Part shown: piece after piece, positions 29,301 to 38,813 of the stretch
Layout of the letters: every line of letters starts with the position of its first letter
Position numbering within the stretch: position 1 is the first letter of the stretch
Assembly (NCBI GenBank): GCA_002633005.1
Contig: NMRA01000628.1
Location: 1-62,830 of the forward strand
Length of the DNA: 62,830 nt
Source: Phoronis australis
Lineage: Eukaryota; Phoronida; Phoronidae
Direction of reading: 5' to 3'
Notes under the pieces: generated by a model
Database searches by the model: none
Told to the model about the DNA's origin: nothing
The model's input: the letters and a program-made list of their open reading frames with translations, nothing else
Position numbers and translations under genes: made by a program

Positions 29301-29824
29301 AATTTAGTTTCTTAGCTCTACAAACATGAGTGTGACGTTTGAACTTACCCAGTGCCATTCTGTGGTGTCCACCAAGACCTGTGTGCTACAAACAATCATG
29401 TGCCATATCCCGCTTCTGCAGTGTCTGGCAGGAAAGTGGAAAGAGCCACAGCGTAATCAAATATTAATTGTCACAACCACCACAAACACAACGCTTGCCA
29501 TTCCTTATCATACCATGAACAACCGGAAAGCAAGCAGCAATGTCTGACAAATTTTCTCACTAAACACAACGGAGGGTGACTAGTGTTGTGATTGGTTGTT
29601 CCAGTTTTACGTAGTGTGCTTCGACCAATAGATGCTCATAACTCAAAATCAGCTAATTAACATATCGTCAGATAGTGTCTTGGGATGTTCTAATTTGACA
29701 TTTGATGGACTGGGTGGTGGGTTCTTTGGGGTTTTTGGTATGCGATGAGTTTCAAGTCATTTTAGTCAATGTGTGCCTTGTCCTGTGACCTTTTTGTTGT
29801 TTTGTCTCGTAGGTCCGCCGCTAA
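615..29824 (+). CDS. TRIM-like/Tudor/CCHC protein gene (RNF17/TDRD4-Qin-like), 5' partial, 23 exons
   Basis: Exons read from splice sites and phase: 615-669, 1182-1268, 2086-2129, 3051-3116, 4530-4701, 5276-5353, 7133-7256, 8311-8488, 8800-8944, 9216-9323, 10503-10613, 11007-11100, 13060-13196, 14743-15565, 16656-16779, 17895-17979, 18659-18757, 21247-21336, 22039-22123, 22774-24033, 26302-26473, 27675-27819, 29813-29824 (stop TAA). All 22 junctions keep one open frame, which is strong internal support; total about 1430 residues. Domains: B-box-like Cys/His region, coiled coil, extended Tudor 1, linker, extended Tudor 2, linker, CCHC knuckle. Known for the family: Tudor domains bind dimethyl-arginine on Piwi proteins; RNF17 and Drosophila Qin combine RING/B-box with several Tudors in germ granules. 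Inferred: a germline piRNA-pathway scaffold. A RING exon, if present, would lie left of the window. The acceptors at 1182, 3051 and 17895 were chosen by phase. No clear poly(A) signal was found just after the stop. Confidence 0.85.
3683..4264 (+). repeat. 291-bp near-identical tandem duplication
   Basis: Copy 1 (3683-3973) and copy 2 (3974-4264) start with tctcaagagggcaaggggca and differ at only a few positions, so the event is recent. It lies in the intron before the coiled-coil exon. Each copy has an 86-codon antisense frame that is not coding-like. Confidence 0.92.
3857..4480 (+). repeat. Minisatellite of about 36 bp
   Basis: Repeated units of the form tgagaatggtatgagaggg, then gccttagagcacaatac, occur about eight to ten times with variation. 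The first ones lie inside the 291-bp duplication and the rest run up to the polypyrimidine tract of the exon at 4530. Confidence 0.8.
7750..7790 (+). repeat. Short hairpin (18-bp stem, 5-nt loop)
   Basis: Arms 7750-7767 and 7773-7790 are reverse complements with a single A/C mismatch. Intronic. The loop is too short for a typical pre-miRNA. Confidence 0.75.
8017..8074 (+). repeat. 29-bp tandem duplication
   Basis: Two copies of a 29-bp unit containing cgggcgttgtaccgtgggca, with one difference (caacgg versus caatgg). It lies in the intron before Tudor unit 1. Confidence 0.9.
8311..11100 (+). CDS. Tudor gene, extended Tudor unit 1
   Basis: Five exons encode about 210 residues. The unit opens with VVGLIHSNLDKEGRFWFQ and has the canonical core: GDLVFAKYCVDQKWYRGRVE followed, across the 8944/9216 junction, by VRFIDFGNLEYV. 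The WYR and FIDFGN elements are the hallmark aromatic-cage and Arg/Asp positions of germline Tudor domains. The exons at 10503-10613 and 11007-11100 give the following SN-like part (ARWLFGDHVKNQLVKCIFKE; WSVDVWAE). The cage aromatics look intact, so methyl-arginine binding is plausible but inferred. The split of one extended Tudor over several short exons matches the second unit downstream. Confidence 0.85.
12389..12458 (+). repeat. Perfect 28-bp intronic hairpin
   Basis: Arm 12389-12416 is the exact reverse complement of 12431-12458, separated by a 14-nt AT-only loop whose bases can pair further. It sits in the sense orientation in the intron between exons 11007-11100 and 13060-13196. It could be a hairpin RNA precursor or a young inverted duplication. 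Confidence 0.9.
14743..15565 (+). CDS. Tudor gene, large linker exon with VDCTPL repeats
   Basis: An 823-bp exon (274 residues) between the two Tudor units. It is Ser/Thr/Pro-rich and probably disordered. Near its start four tandem hexapeptide-like repeats read DCTPLP, DCTPLL, DCIPLL, DCTSL, also visible as DNA repeats from about 14846 to 14910. Near residue 190 of the exon lies a basic cluster KVKKRKKKQKSKEDK that could act as a nuclear localisation or RNA-binding patch. Splice sites: ttgccag before CAAACTC, and CTAG before gtaagc. The exon ends in phase 1, matching the next exon. No folded domain is recognised. Confidence 0.8.
16160..16590. mobile_element. 431-bp MITE with about 40-bp terminal inverted repeats
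   Basis: The left end reads ccggttgcatgcaaaagtcc and the right end, in reverse complement, reads ccggtggcatgaaacagtcc. The two arms stay similar for about 40 bp, to ggactcaactaag. Related partial copies: 40672-41083, about 55441-55500 (left end only) and about 58810-59210. It has no coding capacity. No clear target duplication was found. Confidence 0.75.
16656..22123 (+). CDS. Tudor gene, extended Tudor unit 2
   Basis: Five exons: 16656-16779 (GGFWAVFVMSREQEEEFDRY), 17895-17979 (TYLAPYEGAWHRVKVESW), 18659-18757 (VRYMDYGNSLVLPRHQVKTL), 21247-21336 and 22039-22123 (CDDYSPSALVILRDKDTGDC). WHRVKV plus YMDYGN is a classic Tudor core, so the aromatic cage is probably functional. For the second exon the acceptor at 17895 (cctgctag) is preferred over catgcag at 17876, because only the former keeps the phase from 16779. 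That choice shortens the strand before the core and needs cDNA support. Confidence 0.83.
18880..20420 (+). repeat. Decayed tandem-like array with CCCCTAGTGGCAATTT motif
   Basis: Diverged segments share, in order, a ccccctagtggcaatttt-like motif (about 19001, 19340, 19764, 20130), a tcattgacggatttt / tgaaatttggca motif, and aaaattggnnnntgtgttcctactga. Spacing between the first motifs is about 340-420 bp. Related pieces lie at 13690-14120 and 20880-21010. All are intronic. Confidence 0.55.
20594..20828 (+). mobile_element. Interspersed repeat family A, copy 1
   Basis: Shares tatgttcaaatatgttat, cagcccagtcaggcta, agcaattatcgaacaaaaga and the end gggaaaacgccgta with the copies at 41661-41928 and, inverted, 48209-48551. 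Confidence 0.8.
22774..24033 (+). CDS. Tudor gene, 1.26-kb linker exon
   Basis: A single 1260-bp exon, about 420 residues, acidic and Ser-rich in its first half, then Pro/Tyr/Arg-rich (RPHFSPPGRGAVGLGHPRHF; YYPVPPQYLNRPAVPP). A short duplicated segment encodes two VPTVSS-like repeats at about 23445-23495. RG and PPGRG contexts could be substrates for arginine methylation, but that is inference. The donor at 24033 is ATA/gtaagt. If it is not used, the frame reads on to a stop at 24111-24113, giving an alternative C-terminus without the zinc knuckle. Confidence 0.85.
26302..26473 (+). CDS. Tudor gene, acidic linker exon
   Basis: A 172-bp exon between ttttacag and gtaaaa, entering in phase 1 and leaving in phase 2. 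It encodes about 57 residues with an acidic segment YDDDAWKEGELDFLKPAT. No domain is recognised. Both flanking junctions preserve the long frame. Confidence 0.78.
27166..27406. mobile_element. 241-bp MITE with internal 16-bp hairpin
   Basis: Ends CAGCCGGACGTACCTA and, inverted, CAGGTGGACGTACCTA. In its centre 27264-27279 is the exact reverse complement of 27300-27315, with a further CTGC/GCAG pairing inside. It lies in the intron before the zinc-knuckle exon. Confidence 0.8.
27675..29824 (+). CDS. Tudor gene, CCHC zinc knuckle and C-terminus
   Basis: The exon at 27675-27819 encodes DACFNCREHGHYRAHCPYEA, a perfect C-x2-C-x4-H-x4-C zinc knuckle, followed by a basic tail GGRRLKGRNGRLK. The last exon at 29813-29824 adds VRR and the stop. 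CCHC knuckles of this type bind single-stranded nucleic acid, so the protein may touch RNA directly through its C-terminus (inference). The frame from 26473 (AA) into 27675 (T GTC) is exact. Confidence 0.85.
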
Positions 29825-32530
29825 AGTGGAAGATCTGAACTGAAGACATGGCCGCTGGAACTTTGATTATCAGATAGTGCAAGTGAACATCCGATCTTCT
29901 GACTGACTTCCAGTCGCGTTTTCCAACAGACCTTGGCTCACGTCTGCAAGTTGTCGTGCTCACAACTGTATTGTATATGATTTAACTAGAAGTATTAAGT
30001 CCCTTTGCCAAGTGGAGCGTTCCTCTCCACTGAGGGTTAGTGTAATTTTCATTGTTCTTGGAAGAAAATTTCCTGTGCTGGTGCGCTGCACTTCATTATT
30101 GGATAAATTAGATTACATCAGGTGTTACTCAACTAGATGGTCAAGTGTCATTTAGCCATGCGAGAAACGTAGTGTCCAGTTTGTGTTACTTTAAGTAGGT
30201 TGCCTTAAAAGGCTACAACTTTAGGACATTTCCGGTTAATAGGATGAGGTTGGAAAGTAGAGTAGACCTATGATTGAAAACTCTGTATGATTGAAACTAT
30301 ATGTTGGAGCGTTGTTAAAAATACATGAAGGTCTTGTTCAAGTAATTGTTAGTTACCTCGAAGAGTTGATTTAGTTTTTTGTCTGATTAACTTAAACTGA
30401 TCTCTGTTGGTCTGCATTAGTGGGTTTCTTACCTAAACAAACTGTCCACTTGGTTGCCATGGTGAAAGTGTTTAGTAGGCAGACTACTGCCGTTTGTGGT
30501 CAGGTAGCAACAACCCCACAAGTCCATAGGCAGACATTTCCTGACGAAAGCTGTCTGTGCGAACTTCAACTGCAATCTTCTCAAAAAAAAGACAGTCTGC
30601 TTTCACCCTGGGTCCAGATATGACATAGGAGACTGCACCGATTGTGTAGCCTGTTTTCTATGCTAACAACAACTGAAAGGGACATTAAATGCACCGTGCT
30701 TAAGGTTCTTATTGTTGTTGTCACAAAGGTTATCGGTGGCATTCATTATGTTCATCTTTTGCCTCAAATTGTCTTCTGGTCTGCTAATATCATCAAGCCT
30801 CGTGAAGGCGCAACAAATGTTATTCCAGTAAAATCTGCATGCTGAAGTTCTGAGCAATAACAAGTCTTCCACAGTGATATGGAAATGCATATCACAGACT
30901 CCAAAATGTACCACCAAGTTCTGATGATGGGCTTTCGTTTTCTTGCTAAAGTAGCAAGCTCAGCACTGTGGCGCTGCAACAGTGGTGTGGCCAATTTCAA
31001 ATCATTATTACTCAGCTAGAATGAAGACGTTGCTGGTCTAGACCATAGACAGACAGTTTTTGTTCATTTTTATTGCTGGCTGATTGCCCCTGTGGTATAT
31101 AATCGTAGTGTTGCATTCTTTAAAGTATATCTGATATGGCGTTAGAGAAGCTAGGGCAATGGGCAAAACTGATTGACTTCACCGGTTAACTGGCTAAGGC
31201 ATATGTTGTCTGTCACAACTCCCACCTGTGGCCTTATGGAAGGCTGATGAAGGATACTGAGAAATCCGTGCGTGGGCACGAGTGCCTGTTTGCTGTATGC
31301 ATATGATACGGTTGATACGGAATGTGCTGAAATAGTAAATGGAATCCCTATGTTGTTTTGACGCCATGTAACCTTGTGTTGGTTGAAAGGCAGGAACTTG
31401 GGTGGAATTAATCCATTTAGTCTACTTGTAGTTGCAGCAACATCAGCAAGACTCAAAGGTATTTGTTGATAGAAGACAGTATGCTCATTCATTTCTGAAA
31501 ATGAACCAATCAGAATGTTAGATTGTTACTTCGTTCTTTTAATGAACAAGGATCATGTCACATGACCTTTTTAGTGTGCTGCGCCTGGTGGTAGCTCCTG
31601 GGACGCCTGAAAGGCATTGGTGACGACTATTTCCATGATCCCATCAGATGCCTCGTGGGCTGCGCACCATAGGGGCGTGGGGCTATAGTCCCACTTTTTT
31701 TCAGTGCTGCGCCACACATTGTCTATGGGCGGTACACCACAGGGGGGCTATAGCCCCCCACCCCACTTTTATCAGTACTGCGTGGCTCCTGTGCCTTATC
31801 CGTTAACAGAACAGTCGGTGAATCAAGAGCACTCACTGTTTACATTTAGAGATTGATCTGCTGTAACAGTTACAAAACGAGAGTCTGATTCTTGGATGAT
31901 GAAAACGTGTTAATGGAGTTTTCTTTCCATTGTCAGGTTGTGATGATAAACGGAAGCTATGTACATGTATTTGAGGGGCTTAAGTAAAGATTGCACATGT
32001 TAAATGTACTGTTTCAAGAGCGTTTCATAACCCTCTGTAGGGTTTTTATGGCCTCTCCGTTGGTTCTCTAGTGAATGTAGGGTATGTGTTAGTTCGCTTA
32101 ACGCCAAATGCTATTTACTCCTTGGTTGCATGCTGCTCGTTTCAGACCAGCTAAGTTTCCTGTCATGACACCTTTCTCCCAACACTGGCCGCGTTTCTGA
32201 CCTGTTAGCTGACCTACAGTAGGTTCCAGAAAAGCGTCGGACACTTGGGCGTTGGAACGGATAAAAAATCGGACTAACTTCCTCTTATAGGTTGAACTAT
32301 TGTGGTTGCATGTAACACAGACTATCGTAGCAGCGTATTCCAATATGAGTCGCATTCATGTTGTATTGTATTTCTCAAAGGTGTAGTTCTTATTGTAAGG
32401 TTTCTAGTAGTTTCTTATTTTTAATTTGTGAAATAAACCTATTAGTTATTATACATGTATTTATATGGCAGTGCCTGGTTTACATTCACCTGACGTTTAC
32501 TGGTCTCTACCCTATTGACAAAATTTGTGA
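29825..32530. other. 3' flank of the Tudor gene and intergenic sequence
   Basis: The first part must contain the 3'UTR, but no AATAAA occurs close to the stop; an ATTAAA at about 30685 and an AATAAA at about 32433 are weak candidates. No exon-like frames were recognised. A MITE-like palindromic block lies at about 31660-31790. Confidence 0.45.
31660..31795. mobile_element. Palindromic ggggctatagcccc element, diverged copy
   Basis: Contains ggggctatagcccccc and actttttttcagtgctgcg, as in the clean copy at 37671-37817. The ends are degraded and no target duplication is visible. Confidence 0.5.
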
Positions 32531-32535
32531 TGTGC

Positions 32536-32665
32536 CAGTGGCGGATCTACGTTTTCAGCAAGGGGGGTTTTGGATTCCCGCCAAGGTCGAATCCTAGGCG
32601 CGTAGCGCCGAGCGGGGGTAGGTCGGGAGGGGGGTTTCCCCTCCCGTGTAAGATATTTTTTGTTT
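32536..32665. mobile_element. hAT-like non-autonomous element, one end
   Basis: Starts CAGTGGCGGATCTACG and continues with the gaatcctaggcgcgtagcgcc and ggggtttcccctcccgtgt blocks found inverted at 38579-38813. Its other end may be the cccctgaatcccccc block just after the assembly gap (34132-34165). Confidence 0.6.
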
Positions 32666-33239
32666 TTGTAGCCAAATAGTGAAATTTCCATGCATCCTGG
32701 TAAGTTTCTGTCACTTAACATGTCTCTGGAGTTTTTCTTAAGGTAATTAAAAACCGTTCTCGATTTCGTCACATGAACTTAGCACATAAGTTATCGTGAA
32801 ACCATATTGTGCACATCTGGGCATGAGTCACACCACCAGCAATTTTTTTTGTTGGAACATCTACTTACACACACCTTTTTAGCATACGAAAAAGTGTGGT
32901 GTGTATACAGGGGTTTGGACAACTACCAAATATTCAAGAGCATAAGGAGCACCAACGGGGCGTAAAAACTTGAATATCAGATGATCGCAACAGCCTCAAG
33001 CTGTTTAATAACGAAGACCTGTACTGTTAGTCCGGAAATAAACATGTGTTCTGTCTCGCTACGAGAAAAACTGGCGAACGATGTGCTCTCAACTCATAGT
33101 CTATTATTAAAAGCGACAATAAATAATTAGGTATCACTTTATTAAGCTGAATCACGTTGACAACAATTGAAAAACGTCAAATCTATCAGGAAACAAATCA
33201 TCTGAAAACAGTTTCACGAAACCAAAACATCCTGTGCAC

Positions 33240-33535
33240 AGTTGTGAAAAGATACACTGGACTAGTTTGCAGAGGGATCAGATGTACACTGAGAGTACAC
33301 AAAAAGCTAACCTGGTCCGTCACGAGACCAAGAGTACACTGACCTGTGCTTATTATCCGTATAAAAATAGTCGATCTGTCGCGAGACCAAACAGTACTGG
33401 CTGAGATAAATAATTTTACAAAGCACACTTAGGTAAAAAAAATCACAAGACTAGTTCGCCGAGGGACCAGAAGTACACTGAAACTCAACATCTTCACAAA
33501 TCAAGCTGGCCTGGTCCGTCGCGAGACCTAAAGTG
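33240..33535 (+). repeat. GGTC-cgtcgc-GAGACC palindrome repeats
   Basis: The near-palindrome GGTCCGTCACGAGACC (33314-33329) recurs as GATCTGTCGCGAGACC (33373-33388) and GGTCCGTCGCGAGACC (33513-33528). Each is followed by a version of a-agtacactg. Paired ctagttygc-gaggga-cag segments occur about 190 bp apart. Confidence 0.65.
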
Positions 33536-33810
33536 TACTGTGCAAAAAATTTTGAATTGAAAACTTCTCTCTAAAATTTTAATCCCCAGTGGTTACTCAT
33601 ACGTTAGTCCTATCCTTCTGTTGTCTAGACTGCCGAGGAATTTGTATATCGGATCCAATGATTTGCTCGTCTTGGAACCATTCTACCCAGATATTTTCGA
33701 TGTTTGTTCCCAACGCTTGCACTTCGTCAACTGCTGTGTCAATGAGCTTGTAAGCCTCTACAATGTCAGCATCTCGTTTCGCAGCTCAGTTGACACTAAG
33801 ACCCTTGAGG

Positions 33811-34131
33811 NNNNNNNNNNNNNNNNNNNNNNNNNNNNNNNNNNNNNNNNNNNNNNNNNNNNNNNNNNNNNNNNNNNNNNNNNNNNNNNNNNNNNNNNNN
33901 NNNNNNNNNNNNNNNNNNNNNNNNNNNNNNNNNNNNNNNNNNNNNNNNNNNNNNNNNNNNNNNNNNNNNNNNNNNNNNNNNNNNNNNNNNNNNNNNNNNN
34001 NNNNNNNNNNNNNNNNNNNNNNNNNNNNNNNNNNNNNNNNNNNNNNNNNNNNNNNNNNNNNNNNNNNNNNNNNNNNNNNNNNNNNNNNNNNNNNNNNNNN
34101 NNNNNNNNNNNNNNNNNNNNNNNNNNNNNNN
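33811..34131. other. Assembly gap (321 N)
   Basis: A run of N flanked by homopolymer-rich G sequence. Open frames crossing it are not meaningful. Confidence 0.99.
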
Positions 34132-34199
34132 GGGGGGTTTAAACCCCCTGAATCCCCCCCCCTGTGTGCAAGGAAAGCCGCGAGTAACTTTTATATCAC

Positions 34200-36700
34200 A
34201 TAAAATCGATTAGGGTAGTTTTGCCTGCAGTAAACACAGCAATCAATATTAATCAAATTTCGACCAGATTTCAGTACCCACAGAGAACACAAAACAATGT
34301 TTGCATAAACATGGGATCATCACAGAAAAGTGAAACTGTTTCTCAGCGAGGGTCGTACTCGAAATATTTTTTCAAAAAGAGCAACCCCATCGTTATTTTC
34401 CAGCTTGGCACATCAAAGGCTTGATGGCGCCGTGACTGGTAGAAGTGAGCTGTCCTTGCGCAGCTGGATGAGATAATTGCAGTCGTGAAAAGCCCAGTTT
34501 GTAAGAGTTCTAATGTAAAGGGCAGTACACGAAGCTGTTTTCGTGGCACGTTTGAGCGTGTGACCGGTACATTTGGACAACTTCAGAAAATGGTAAATCT
34601 ACGAAATCAAATAAAAAACGGACATTTAATGAGGTATTGACGTTCAGTGGAAACAGTTGATCAAAAGCAACGAAGGGTTGGATTACAGCGCGTACTCGAA
34701 ACGAACTTTAAAAATCTGACGGAGGGGTTAAAAATCACCAAAAAAACTTGAAAACTCTCATCTCAGAATAACTAGGATGTATACTGAATAGATTTGGAGA
34801 AATGCCGGCTATGCAGTTTACTGATCTTCGGCTTTCGAGGGTTTTCTACACACGTTGTTTAGCACCTAATAGTACACAGACGGTAATTGATTTGCGACAC
34901 ATGCATGCCCAGGTTCAAGGTTCTAAATATATAGTATTACGTCATTGACTTGGCATGAAAAGGCAGATGCCTGTCGAAATTTGTGTAAGCATCCAGCACG
35001 TTATAAAAATGCAACAGTCGCAGACGTTCGAATTACACTTAATTAATCCCGCATAAACTAAGATACACTGTAATGGTTAGCCCAGTCCTTAGGTAAAGAT
35101 TGTGAAAGAAAATCCTATGTACTCCTTTCTGTGCATTCACCGTCGTACTTTTATCGAAAGACAAGTGTCTCGAGAACAACGTTGCGACATCTTTTACCTC
35201 AGTGAATCTTCGAAGCAGCATCGCGCTGCCAAATTAGGTTAGAAGTCAAGGCACAACAACTTTGAAGCAGCTTCAGTTTGATGTAAATACATGTATTAAA
35301 TTCATTCCTATATCGCATGGTTCAGTTGGCCAGACTTATTGAACGTCACGGAGAATAGCCAGCGGCTTAACTACACACTGAATTTACCCAGACAATGCCC
35401 AAGGCATTTACTAAAAAATTATGAGAGAATTGTCCGTTACATATTTCCATTACGGCGCTGTGCTTCTCGCGATGTTCTGCTTTCAGTAGTTTCTCAACCA
35501 ATGAAAACCTATGGTGTGCGGAACAGCCACCTCTTATTGTTTGTGTACACGTACATGTACATGTATGTCATTGACAACTCGTTCGATAACACAGTTTGCA
35601 CACAAGTGGACGAGAATGCGTGCATCCTTCAAACCACAATCTAGCGAGTTCTCGGCCATTCAAAGGCTTGAGGGCACCGTCCATGATTTAAGGGTTCACA
35701 GAACAGTTCTCACTGGTTTTCTTAAAAAAACACGTCACTGGACTTTTCTTTACTCTGTCAAAACCGACTCAAAATCGAGTATTTGTTTTTTCCGACGCAA
35801 TCGTCTGCTCAACTCTCCGTCGCTGGTAGCGTAAAATATGCTTTTTGCAATAGTCCTTACCTCAACTGAGTTCTGCGAATCAGCACAGCTTAGTCCACGG
35901 TTTCCCAACACGGAGAAATGTTTCTATCACTAATTACAATCCAGAAGTTAAGACACGAAAATAGACCAAGGAAACTAAGAATTTCCCGAAGCTAAAACGA
36001 CGAACTGGAATTTTTATATTCCCGGATGGATTGTTTCTAAGCTTCCGACAAACTTTTGATGTTATTGAATTATTCAGTGCTTTAACTTGTATATTTCACA
36101 AACTGAAAATTGTTATACAACAAAAAAGCAAACAAAAACTTTATTTCAAAACTCATAGGGCCATTGGCTCACAGGTCATCATATTACTATACAAACAGTA
36201 TACTCTAGCAAATTCACCAAATGCTCTTAATTTCGCTTCAAATTGCCATTGCATGTTGAATGAAGGCCGGGTGCTGTATTTCTAAAAACATACATAAGAT
36301 CTGTACTTTAGAATGCCTTAATGTTTCCAATTCTAACAAATAATTCTTATAAATTGATGAAGAAATAAAACTTAATTACTGGTTATTCAGCACTTTCACA
36401 GTTAATCTTGTGGGTAGGCTACCGTCAGAGACTGTAAAGAGGAAAACAAGGTGGCACTGAATAGTAAGACTGTGGCCGCGACCAATTTGCACCGCCAAAG
36501 TAGTAAAATCTAGGGGTAGGCCGGGCTTAAGGGAATTTTAGTTAGGTATTGCATGTAGGGCAAGTGAATGTGGTTTGTTTGTATTTGTGAACATGCTGTG
36601 AATGAAAAAGAACACTTGCTCGGCTGTAGCTGCACTCTTCTTCAAGATGGCGACCCCCTGTTGTGCATTGCTGGGTAGCGACTGAGAAATTGTCCATGAT
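34200..36700. other. Intergenic, no feature recognised
   Basis: AT-rich sequence without exon-like frames or clear repeats apart from short tacatgtac runs at about 35548. Confidence 0.4.
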
Positions 36701-37079
36701 TTCAGATAGCCCTCAAAGAAGCCAGATTTGCAAAAAAACTAGTTGGTTGACGTTTTTTTGACCACATTTTTGGAATAGATAGAAAATTTGCTTTCGAAAT
36801 CTAATGTTGATGGGCATCGGCAAGGTACTGAGTGGTGGTTTTGGGGTGGAAGATGCCGGTTTTGTGTTTTTTGCCCCTATTTTCCTTAGTCTAGCTTGGT
36901 TTTCAGTTGAAGTGAAAGGGTCAAAATTATAAGAGACAACAAAGTTCCTGTGCTCATCTGTAGGGCTTGCGATGGGGAATGACTCACAACTTTTCTTTCT
37001 TTCCATGAAGTTTTTGACAGAGTGAAGAAAGGGTGACGAGTCCATTGACGTGTGTTTAGATAGACAAACCTCTATGAGG

Positions 37080-38525
37080 ACTCCGACTGGCGATCATTGT
37101 TTTTCCATGGACCGTAGAGACGTCTAGTGGGCATGTGTGCAATAAACAAATGGCAAGATATGGGGCTCCGGTAGGCACTGAAAACATCGAGCAACGGTGC
37201 TTGTTGCACGGAAAAAATTGTTCACAAAGAAAGATGATGTTCACGTTTGAAACAAAGGGTGTTTTTGCGTGAAACTGTTACCAGTCAACCAGTGATGGGC
37301 TGGGTCATTTGAAGTTAATCTCTTTACTGTTCCCTGCATTTGTTCCCTGATTTAGAAATTTATCGTGGTTTGCATGATTTTGGGAACTACTGATTAGTTT
37401 ATTCTATCCCCGTTCATGCTTCTACCTACTTCCTTTCATTTCATTCTGCAGTCGGATCTAAAAGATAATTATATTTAAAATTACTATTTATTTACTAATT
37501 TTATTGTTGTAATATTACCATATATTTGTTATCACCTACATGTATACTTCATTACTTATTTCTTATTATTTATTTATTTTTTTTTTATTTATTCACTATT
37601 ACTTCTTGTGATCCCATATAGTCAACATGCTGGCTGTCGTTGGTCAATTATGTATCATTATACGATAGTACATGGGCGGCGCAGCACTGAAAAAAGTGGG
37701 GGGCTAAAGCCACCTCAGCCCCTCTGGTGCACCGCCTATAGACCACGTGAAACGTAGCACTGAAAAATGTGGGGTGGGGGCTATAGCCCCCCAGCCCCCT
37801 ATGGTGCGCCGCCCATGTAGTAATGAGCACCCTAAAGCATATTGTTTAAGGTGCAGTAGTGGGTGCATTGTGTTACTGCTGTTTACAAATCATTGACTAG
37901 CATTCAGGTTATTTAGCGAAACACGACATAGATATATTACGGCGGAGTTGTGCAATTTTTACTGCAGTTTGAGGTGCTCACTTCAGTATTTTCTATCTTG
38001 TTACGTACTTCAGTGCATCATAAATGTTGATTGTATGGCCTGGTAGCCTGCTTTTATGAAGTCTTCCGGAAGGAAGTGTTCCTTTAAGAATATCTCAAGC
38101 CTCATTCACAAAAAGTTGCCATTTTTACAATATTTCACATGTGACTAGCAAAATACCTTATCTTCATTCTCAGGGAATTTCAAATATGAAATATATACCG
38201 TGTAGCGAGAAAAAAAGATTTAGCAGAACACCTTGGAACCGCACCGCCACGTGCTTTGTTTACTACATACTTATCCGAAGTCAAAGATCACAGGGCTGTT
38301 AATCAAACCGAATCTCCCTCCTGATGCAGAGCAGCTTCGTATGTACCATGTACCATCAGTCTTTTCATTCACTTAGTCTCCATAATATTGAGTCAACGAT
38401 TATGTACTTATGATAGAATGGTGCCGGGGAACACGTTGTTTTTATCCTAGAGGGATAAAGTTGTGCACATTGAGACCTACATGTGTAGGCCTACTTCGGT
38501 AGTATGTGAATTATATTGGAAACCA
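37080..38525. mobile_element. Interspersed repeat block B, copy 1, left part
   Basis: Collinear with 57525-58310: shared blocks include tggaccgtagagacgtctag, actactgattagtttattct, catatagtcaacatgctggctgtcg and ggaaggaagtgttcctttaa. Copy 1 contains extra material at 37671-38010, including a 147-bp MITE. It is interrupted at 38525 by the composite insertion. Confidence 0.75.
37671..37817. mobile_element. 147-bp MITE with CATGGGCGGCGC ends
   Basis: Perfect 12-bp inverted ends CATGGGCGGCGC/GCGCCGCCCATG, flanked on both sides by TAGTA (37666-37670 and 37818-37822). The inside holds ggggctatagcccccc palindromes. The corresponding site in the repeat block at about 58150 lacks it. Confidence 0.75.
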
Positions 38526-38578
38526 AGTAAACATATAGCCGCTGAGGTTGTCAGTAATGAAATATCTATTATGTAAAA

Positions 38579-38813
38579 CAGAGGCGGATCCACAGGGGGG
38601 TTCAGGGGGTTCAAACCCTCCCCTCGGGACAGGATCAAAAATAAAAATTGAAAAAAATTCGACAGAAAAACGAAATCAGCTGCTAAAAACCACAAAAAAT
38701 CTTACACGGGAGGGGGGAAACCCCTTCCCGACCTTCCTTCCGCTCGGCGCTAAGCGCCTCGGATTCGCTCGAATCCTAAACCCCCCCTTATCGAAAACGT
38801 AGATCTGCCACTG
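38579..38813. mobile_element. 235-bp hAT-like MITE
   Basis: Ends CAGAGGCGGATCCAC and, inverted, CAGTGGCAGATCTACG, flanked by TAAAA on both sides (38574-38578, 38814-38818). Inner blocks match 32536-32665 in the opposite orientation. Confidence 0.75.

Noticed and set aside
33621-34203. Long plus-strand frames across the N run
   Set aside because: Most of the length is gap sequence.
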